From Dehalococcoidia bacterium (GTDB lineage: Bacteria; Chloroflexota; Dehalococcoidia; Dehalococcoidales; E44-bin46), in NCBI GenBank assembly GCA_030634425.1, contig DAOWAU010000006.1, positions 1-17,866 on the forward strand: a stretch of DNA of 17,866 bases, given 5' to 3'. Under the pieces are notes generated by a model. The model was not told the DNA's origin and ran no database searches. It saw nothing but the letters and a program-made list of their open reading frames with translations. Shown one piece after another: positions 12,512 through 17,866 of the stretch. Within the stretch, counting starts at the first letter, position 1. Each line of letters begins with the position of its first letter. The position numbers were made by a program, and so were the translations under genes.

Positions 12512-14800
12512 GTGCTGGTAGGAGAAAAAAAATTAGCCAAGATAAGTGTGCGTGGGGTGGTACAGGGAGTTGGATTCCGCCCCTTTGTTTACCGGCTGGC
12601 TCAAGAGTATAACCTGAAAGGCTGGGTACGCAACACTTCAGGGAATGTAGAGATAGAGGTAGAGGGAGACGGGGAGAGCTTAGAGAAATTCTTGAGTGAC
12701 CTTGAAGCCAAAGCACCTCCCATGGCGCGCCTGGAGAAGGTCGAAGTCGCTTTCCATTCGGCGAAGGGTTATACCGATTTTAAGATTTACCGAAGCCTGT
12801 CTCAAAAGGGGAAATACCAGTTAGTATCACCGGATATCGCTACCTGTGAGGATTGTAAACAAGAGGTCTTCTCCCCCGCTGACCGTCGCTTTCGTTACCC
12901 CTTTACTAACTGCACCAATTGCGGTCCTCGGTTTACTATCATTGAGGACATCCCCTACGACCGTCCCCTGACCACCATGCGTGAGTTCAAGATGTGTCCT
13001 GAGTGTCAGCAGGAGTACGATAACCCTTTGGACCGGCGCTTTCATGCTCAACCCAATGCCTGTCCTAAATGCGGTCCTAGTTTGGAGCTCGTTGATAGCG
13101 ATGGTGGCTCTATTGAGTGCCATGATGTTATTAAGGAGGCGAGCGCTCTCCTGAAAGCGGGGAAGGTCCTAGCGCTCAGGGGTCTGGGTGGATTTCAGCT
13201 TGCCTGTGATGCTACCAGCGAGGAGGCGGTACATCTGCTCAGAGCCAGAAAAAAGCGTCCGACTAAGCCCCTGGCGGTTATGGCGGCCACTTTGGCTGAT
13301 GTTGACAAGCACTGCTTGGTATCCGATGAAGAGAGAAAGCTTCTTCAATCCCCACAGTGTCCCATTGTGCTCATGAGATGGAAGCATAGCTCATCTGATA
13401 TCTTCCCAGCAGTAGCCCCCAAGCTGAAGTATCTCGGAGTCATGCTCCCTTATACCCCTTTGCATCACCTCCTATTGAGGGAGGCGGGTCTTCCTCTGGT
13501 CATGACCAGCGGTAACCTTAGCGAGGAACCTATTGCCAAGGATAATGACGAAGCTTTGCGAAGACTGAGGGGGATTGCTGATTATTTCCTGTTTCATAAC
13601 CGGGATATCTACGCCCGCTATGATGATAGTGTTTATCTGGTAGAGGATGAGCCTCGGGCGATAAGGCGAGCGCGAGGCTATGCCCCGTACCCCATTTTAC
13701 TCCCCATCGAATCAAAACAAATCCTTGCCTGTGGTGCCGAGGAGAAGAATACCTTCTGTCTTACTAAAGATGACCACGCCTTCATAAGTCAGCACATCGG
13801 TGATATGGAGAATGAAGAGACCCTGGAGCATTTTGAGAATACCATCGGGTTCTATAAGAGGCTATTTCGCGTTGAACCTGAGGTCATAGCCTATGATATG
13901 CACCCGGAGTACCTTTCCACCAAATATGCTCTAAGAGTTGGTCAGGAGCTAGGGTTGAAGATGGTTCCGGTTCAGCATCATCATGCCCATATCGTGAGCT
14001 GCCTGGTGGAGAATAGGGTCAAAGGTCCTGTTATTGGGGTAGCCTTTGACGGCACCGGATATGGTGCTGATGGCACCATCTGGGGAGGGGAATTCCTGCT
14101 CGCTGACTGGCGTTCCTTCCAAAGGGTAGGGCGTCTGGAATATGTGCCTCTGCCGGGAGGTGCCGTCGCTATAAAGAAGCCCTATCGCATGGCTTTAAGC
14201 TATCTCTATACCCTGCTGGGAGAAGACCTCTCTCTGGAGGGGCTACCCCTGAGCAAGCTCAATCCGGGCGAGGTTGATATAGTCAAACAGCAGATAAAGC
14301 GGGGGATAAACTCTCCACTGACTTCAAGTGCGGGGCGTCTTTTTGATGGCATTTCCGCCTTAGCCGGGGTTAGGGGGGAAATAGATTATGAGGCTCAAGC
14401 AGCTATCGAGCTTGAGATGCTGGCTCCAGACGAATCGGGCGAGGAGAGGGCGTATCCCTTCTCCATTGTTGAGGAGCAGGGGATAAAAGTGGTAAAGTTG
14501 GGAGAATTGATTTCCACGGTAGTTCAGGATATCAGAGACCGGATTCCTGCGCCTGTAATATCGGTTAAGTTTCACCGCACCATGGCTCAGATAGTCGTTG
14601 AGATGTGTAAAGCAATAGCCCGGGAAAGTGGCATAAATGAGGTGGCATTAAGTGGGGGCGTCTTCCAAAATCGGCTCCTCCTGAAGCTAGCCGTATCTGC
14701 TTTACATAAAGAAGGCTTCACCGTGCTTACTCACCGCTTGGTGCCCTGTAATGATGGCGGGGTCTCCTTGGGTCAAGCCATGGTCGCCAATTTCAGTTGA
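12512..14800 (+). CDS. hypF: Carbamoyltransferase HypF
   Basis: A 762-residue hydrogenase maturation enzyme that turns carbamoyl phosphate into the carbamoyl group from which HypE makes the CN ligands of the active-site iron. The N-terminal acylphosphatase domain shows RGVVQGVGFRPFVYRLA. Zinc fingers follow from about 112 (CEDC, NCTNCGP, CPECQ, CPKCGP). A YrdC-like domain with LRGLGGFQLACDAT lies at about 215-400. The Kae1-like domain has QHHHAH (H489-H493) and VAFDGTGYGADGTIWGGE. The length is that of complete HypF. The start is GTG at 12512 with AGGA five bases and GGAGGGG further upstream. It lies 24 bases after the MetV-like gene, so it is probably on the same transcript. Confidence 0.97.
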   Translation: MLVGEKKLAKISVRGVVQGVGFRPFVYRLAQEYNLKGWVRNTSGNVEIEVEGDGESLEKFLSDLEAKAPPMARLEKVEVAFHSAKGYTDFKIYRSLSQKGKYQLVSPDIATCEDCKQEVFSPADRRFRYPFTNCTNCGPRFTIIEDIPYDRPLTTMREFKMCPECQQEYDNPLDRRFHAQPNACPKCGPSLELVDSDGGSIECHDVIKEASALLKAGKVLALRGLGGFQLACDATSEEAVHLLRARKKRPTKPLAVMAATLADVDKHCLVSDEERKLLQSPQCPIVLMRWKHSSSDIFPAVAPKLKYLGVMLPYTPLHHLLLREAGLPLVMTSGNLSEEPIAKDNDEALRRLRGIADYFLFHNRDIYARYDDSVYLVEDEPRAIRRARGYAPYPILLPIESKQILACGAEEKNTFCLTKDDHAFISQHIGDMENEETLEHFENTIGFYKRLFRVEPEVIAYDMHPEYLSTKYALRVGQELGLKMVPVQHHHAHIVSCLVENRVKGPVIGVAFDGTGYGADGTIWGGEFLLADWRSFQRVGRLEYVPLPGGAVAIKKPYRMALSYLYTLLGEDLSLEGLPLSKLNPGEVDIVKQQIKRGINSPLTSSAGRLFDGISALAGVRGEIDYEAQAAIELEMLAPDESGEERAYPFSIVEEQGIKVVKLGELISTVVQDIRDRIPAPVISVKFHRTMAQIVVEMCKAIARESGINEVALSGGVFQNRLLLKLAVSALHKEGFTVLTHRLVPCNDGGVSLGQAMVANFS

Positions 14801-14810
14801 GGGAAAAATC

Positions 14811-15041
14811 ATGTGTCTAGCTATTCCAGCACGCATTACGCTTATAGAGGATAAAGAGGCTGAGGTTGAGATAGGCGGGATAACCCGTCGCATCAGCCTG
14901 TGGCTCACTCCGGAGGCTAAGGTGGGGGACTATGCCCTGGTCCACACTGGCTATGCCATAAACATCCTGGATCAAGAACAAGCCGAGGAGACCCTGAAGC
15001 TTTTAGGGGAAATAGCCCAGTTTGTTGAGGAAGAAAATTGA
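14811..15041 (+). CDS. hypC: Hydrogenase assembly chaperone HypC
   Basis: A 76-residue chaperone that with HypD carries the Fe(CN)2CO unit to the large subunit. The family start MCLAIPARI is exact; Cys2 is the essential residue, which fixes the ATG at 14811. GAGGG lies about seven bases upstream. VGDYALVHTGYAIN is the second conserved block. The gene begins ten bases after hypF and its TGA overlaps the hypD start as TTGA. Confidence 0.96.
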   Translation: MCLAIPARITLIEDKEAEVEIGGITRRISLWLTPEAKVGDYALVHTGYAINILDQEQAEETLKLLGEIAQFVEEEN

Positions 15042-16132
15042 GGTTTATTACTGAGTTTCGGCGCCCTGAGCTAGCCAAAGGGTTAATCTCGCAGATCCAT
15101 CACCACTCTAAGACTCCAGCTCGTTTGATGGAGTTCTGTGGTGGTCACACGGTAACCATTTTCAGGTATGGCATCCGTCAAACCCTGCCTGAGAGTCTGG
15201 AGATGGTCTCTGGACCAGGTTGCCCTATCTGTGTTACTGCCAACGCTGATTTAGATAAGGCTATTGCCTTATCACAAGTTCCGGGGGTAATCATCACCAC
15301 CTTCGGCGATATGCTTAAGGTGCCGGGGAGCCGCTCCAGCTTACAGGAGGCTAAGGCTGGCGGTGCCGATGTGCGTGTGGTATATTCCACTGTGGATGCC
15401 CTCGACATAGCTAAAGAGAACCCCGATAAGTCTGTAGTTTTCCTCGGGATTGGATTTGAGACCACCGCCCCCACAGTAGCTGCTTCCATACTCCAGGCCA
15501 AGGCTGAGGGGATATCAAACTATTATGTCCTATCTCTACATAAGCTCTGCCCTCCGGTGATTCGGGCACTGCTTGATTCTGGCGAGGTTAAACTAAACGG
15601 GCTTGTCTGTCCCGGGCATGTAAGCGCTATTATCGGCTCCCATCCTTGGGAGGCCGTTGCCCTAGATTATCATATCCCTTGTGTTATCTCTGGCTTTGAG
15701 CCTATAGATATCCTCCAGTGTGTGAGTATGCTGGTGGCTCAGGTGGAGAGTGGGGAGTCCAAGGTCGAGATTGCTTACCGGCGTGGCGTGCGCCCCGAAG
15801 GAAACCAACGGGCTCTGGAGCTTATGGGGCAGGTATTTGAGCCTTGCCCCGCCCAGTGGCGGGGTATGGGGGAGGTTCCTGATAGCGGGTTAAAGCTGAG
15901 GAAAGAATACCGTCACTTTGACCCTGAGCTTGCCTTTGATATCGAGCCTGGGCCTACCTATGAGCCCGAGGGCTGTATCTGCGGTGATATCCTGCGTGGG
16001 GTTAAAACGCCTATGGATTGCCGTCTCTTCGGCAAAGTCTGCATCCCACAACATCCGGTGGGTCCGTGCATGGTCTCCTCAGAGGGCAGTTGTGCTGCTC
16101 ATTACCAATATGGAGGTAGCCTTGGAGGATAA
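15038..16132 (+). CDS. hypD: Hydrogenase maturation protein HypD
   Basis: A 364-residue Fe-S protein that, with HypC, is the scaffold on which the Fe(CN)2CO unit is assembled. FCGGHT (C34) and GPGCPICVT (C62, C65) match the catalytic cysteines, with the same spacing as E. coli C41/C69/C72. GFETTAPT and CPGHVS are further family blocks. The C-terminal cluster-binding region carries CICGDILRG, CRLFGKVC, GPCMVSSEG and SCAAHY. The start is TTG at 15038, overlapping the hypC stop, with GAGGAAG upstream; the N-terminus MRFITEFR is the usual one. Its 3' end overlaps hypE. Confidence 0.96.
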   Translation: MRFITEFRRPELAKGLISQIHHHSKTPARLMEFCGGHTVTIFRYGIRQTLPESLEMVSGPGCPICVTANADLDKAIALSQVPGVIITTFGDMLKVPGSRSSLQEAKAGGADVRVVYSTVDALDIAKENPDKSVVFLGIGFETTAPTVAASILQAKAEGISNYYVLSLHKLCPPVIRALLDSGEVKLNGLVCPGHVSAIIGSHPWEAVALDYHIPCVISGFEPIDILQCVSMLVAQVESGESKVEIAYRRGVRPEGNQRALELMGQVFEPCPAQWRGMGEVPDSGLKLRKEYRHFDPELAFDIEPGPTYEPEGCICGDILRGVKTPMDCRLFGKVCIPQHPVGPCMVSSEGSCAAHYQYGGSLGG

Positions 16133-17126
16133 GATTCTGCTCGCCCACGGTAGTGGAGGAAAGCTAGCCCACGAGCTTGTCGAGAAAAGCTTTGTTAAGG
16201 CTTTGGTCAATCCCCTGTTAGCCAAATTGGATGACTCGGCTGTTTTTGAGCTGAGTGGCCGGTTAGCCTTCACTACTGATAGCTATGTGGTCAGTCCCAT
16301 CTTCTTCCCTGGTGGTGATATCGGGAAGCTTGCTGTCTGCGGCACGGTGAACGACCTAGCCATGTCCGGGGCTAAGCCCCTCTATTTAAGCCTCTCCTTT
16401 ATCATTGAAGAGGGGCTTTCCCGAAGTGACCTGGAGAAAATCGTAGATTCTACCCGGAAGGCAGCCCAGGAAGCCGGGGTGAAAATCGTCACCGGAGATA
16501 CTAAGGTGGTTAATCGAGGTAACGCTGACAAGCTCTTTATCAACACTGCCGGGCTCGGTATGGTGCTGGAAGGGGTCAATATCTCCGGGGACAACGCCAG
16601 GCCGGGAGATAAGGTGATTTTAAGCGGGACTATAGGCGACCACGGTATTGCCGTGCTCAGCCAGCGGGAGGGGTTGAGTTTTGCTACCCAGCTTGAGAGC
16701 GATTGCGCCCCCTTGGCGGGGATGGTAGCGGAGATGCTGGCTGCTAGCTCCAATATCCATTGCCTGCGGGACCCTACCAGGGGAGGGTTGGCTACCACAC
16801 TGAATGAACTGGCAAAGCAATCAAAGGTAAGTATAAGGATTGAAGAGGAGAAGCTCCCGGTACGGGAAGAGGTTCTCGGTGCTTGCGAGATGTTAGGCTT
16901 TGACCCTCTGTATGTAGCCAACGAGGGCAAACTGGTGGCGATAGTCTCGGCTGAGGATGCTGATAAGGTTCTCCAGGCAATGCGAGGAAATCGTTATGGA
17001 AAAGACGCGGTTATTATCGGTGAGGTGGGGGCAGAACACCCCGGTCGGGTGGCAATGAAAACCTTTCTAGGCGCTTCCCGGATAATTGATATGCTGGTAG
17101 GGGACCTATTGCCTAGGATCTGTTAA
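16110..17126 (+). CDS. hypE: Carbamoyl-dehydratase HypE
   Basis: A 338-residue AIRS/PurM-fold enzyme that dehydrates a carbamoylated C-terminal cysteine to thiocyanate and gives the cyanide to HypCD. The signature HGSGGKLAHELV is near the N-terminus, then TTDSYVVSPIFFPGGDIG, CGTVNDLAMSGA and RDPTRGGLA. The protein ends in PRIC, giving the essential C-terminal cysteine (C338). The ATG at 16110 overlaps hypD by 23 bases but has no ribosome-binding site. A TTG at 16122 (MEDKILLAHGSGG) lies five bases after GGAGG and is a good alternative start. The frame stays open far upstream inside hypD, but that part is not HypE. Confidence 0.95.
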   Translation: MEVALEDKILLAHGSGGKLAHELVEKSFVKALVNPLLAKLDDSAVFELSGRLAFTTDSYVVSPIFFPGGDIGKLAVCGTVNDLAMSGAKPLYLSLSFIIEEGLSRSDLEKIVDSTRKAAQEAGVKIVTGDTKVVNRGNADKLFINTAGLGMVLEGVNISGDNARPGDKVILSGTIGDHGIAVLSQREGLSFATQLESDCAPLAGMVAEMLAASSNIHCLRDPTRGGLATTLNELAKQSKVSIRIEEEKLPVREEVLGACEMLGFDPLYVANEGKLVAIVSAEDADKVLQAMRGNRYGKDAVIIGEVGAEHPGRVAMKTFLGASRIIDMLVGDLLPRIC

Positions 17127-17127
17127 C

Positions 17128-17469
17128 ATGCACGAATTGTCCATCACTCAAAGTATGCTCGATATTGTCCTTGAACAGGCGGAAGAGGCTGAAGCCAAGG
17201 AAGTTAAAAAAATCAACCTGGTCATCGGGGGGATGACCGGGATAGTTGAAGACTGTGTTCAGTTCTACTTTAAATTCCTTGGCAAAGGAACCATTGCTGA
17301 GGGGGCTGCTCTTTCCTTCACCAAGGTGCCGACAACAGCGCAGTGCCGGAATTGCGGCAAAAACTTTGAGGTTGAAGAATTCGTCTGGGCTTGTCCCCAT
17401 TGTGGAGGTAGTAATATAGAGCTTACCGCTGGCAAAGAACTCTTTGTAGAAAGTATTGAGGTGGAATAA
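17128..17469 (+). CDS. hypA: Hydrogenase nickel insertion protein HypA
   Basis: A 113-residue nickel metallochaperone that works with HypB to load Ni into the large subunit. MHELSITQSML is the exact family start, with His2 as nickel ligand, fixing the ATG at 17128. The zinc site is CRNC (C73, C76) and CPHC (C89, C92). The gene starts one base after the hypE stop, with AGGAT upstream. Its TAA overlaps the hypB ATG by one base (TAATG). Confidence 0.97.
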   Translation: MHELSITQSMLDIVLEQAEEAEAKEVKKINLVIGGMTGIVEDCVQFYFKFLGKGTIAEGAALSFTKVPTTAQCRNCGKNFEVEEFVWACPHCGGSNIELTAGKELFVESIEVE

Positions 17470-17866
17470 TGGAAATAAAAGTGGTTAAGGATATTCTTGG
17501 TGCCAACGAGGAGGTAGCGGAGAAAAACCGGCAGCTGCTTGATGGCAATAAGGTATTTGCGGTGAACCTGATGTCCTCGCCGGGCGCTGGTAAGACGAGC
17601 CTTATTCTGCAAACGATAAAGGCGCTGAAAGACGAGGCCAAAGTTGGTGTCATTGAAGGGGATGTGAGCTCAAGCGTGGATGCTGAGACGGTGGCTAAAG
17701 AGGGTGTGCCTGTCATCCAGATAAACACCGACGGAGGTTGCCACCTTGATGCTAATATGATTGCTAACGTTCTGGGCAAGATACCTCTACAGGATATTGA
17801 CCTGCTCTTTATCGAAAACGTAGGTAATTTGATATGCCCTGCTGAGTTTGCTCTCGGGGCTCATAA
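17469..17866 (+). CDS. hypB: Hydrogenase nickel incorporation GTPase HypB (3' end cut off)
   Basis: The first 132 codons of HypB, the GTPase that with HypA drives Ni delivery; the gene runs past the window end. The P-loop SPGAGKT is at residues 37-43, followed by IEGDVSSSVDAE. Metal-site residues C91 and H92 (in GGCHLDANM) and C123 (in NLICPAEF) have the same spacing as E. coli C166/H167/C198. The N-terminus is short and has neither a His-rich stretch nor the CxxCGC motif, so Ni storage is not expected. The NT-x-GG motif reads NTDGG. The ATG overlaps the hypA stop. Confidence 0.95.
   Translation, partial: MEIKVVKDILGANEEVAEKNRQLLDGNKVFAVNLMSSPGAGKTSLILQTIKALKDEAKVGVIEGDVSSSVDAETVAKEGVPVIQINTDGGCHLDANMIANVLGKIPLQDIDLLFIENVGNLICPAEFALGAH

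Noticed and set aside
14751..14810. Upstream extension of hypC into hypF
   Set aside because: HypC needs Cys at position 2 (MCLAIPA), which fixes the start at 14811.
15918..16109. Upstream extension of hypE into hypD
   Set aside because: The open frame is a shadow of hypD, and HypE homologues begin a few residues before HGSGG.
1..17866. CRISPR arrays, insertion sequences, tRNA or rRNA genes
   Set aside because: I saw no regularly spaced repeats, transposase-like proteins, terminal inverted repeats or tRNA/rRNA-like sequence on either strand.

Overview
The window reads as a bacterial chromosome segment from an anaerobe with a hydrogen-linked energy metabolism. Gene style (a DUF763 fragment, a DUF1461 membrane protein, a lipoprotein-anchored TlpA, frequent GTG/TTG starts, a methyl-viologen-type [NiFe] hydrogenase) suggests an uncultured Chloroflexota/Dehalococcoidia-like lineage. 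That placement is inference from gene content and recalled homologues, not from a marker gene.

Layout. (1) 1-398, minus: the 5' end of dnaE, cut by the window edge. (2) 497-1207, plus: a DUF1461 membrane protein. (3) 1202-2405, minus: a decaying strip holding fmdB (intact), a DUF763 N-terminal fragment, a cold-shock gene (intact, with promoter and a structured leader), a HesB/IscA-like N-terminal scrap, and a four-helix membrane protein interrupted by an in-frame TGA. (4) 2478-4638, plus: a thiol-redox cluster of thioredoxin, CcdA and a lipoprotein with a C-terminal TlpA domain. (5) 4667-4987, plus: a small cysteine-containing protein of unknown function. (6) 5017-12487, plus: a promoter followed by a hydrogenase operon. 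It encodes small and large [NiFe] subunits, a GltD-like flavoprotein with extra Fe-S clusters, an Nfu-type scaffold, the large-subunit protease, a stand-alone MvhD, a ferredoxin-MvhD-ferredoxin-MvhD fusion, and a MetV-like protein. (7) 12512-17866, plus: the maturation genes hypF, hypC, hypD, hypE, hypA and hypB, the last cut by the window end.

How it fits together. The hyp genes build and insert the Fe(CN)2CO and Ni of the active site, and the protease trims the large subunit after His460. Electrons from H2 would leave through the small-subunit Fe-S chain. In methanogen Mvh-Hdr complexes they pass via MvhD to HdrA. Here no HdrA, HdrB or HdrC is present. Instead there is a GltD-like FAD/NAD(P) flavoprotein carrying its own ferredoxin domain, three MvhD-type domains in two proteins, and a MetV-like protein without MetF. 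This assembly, probably one large soluble electron-transfer complex, is the most interesting system in the window. Its acceptors (NAD(P), ferredoxin, a folate-linked or thiol acceptor) cannot be fixed from sequence alone.
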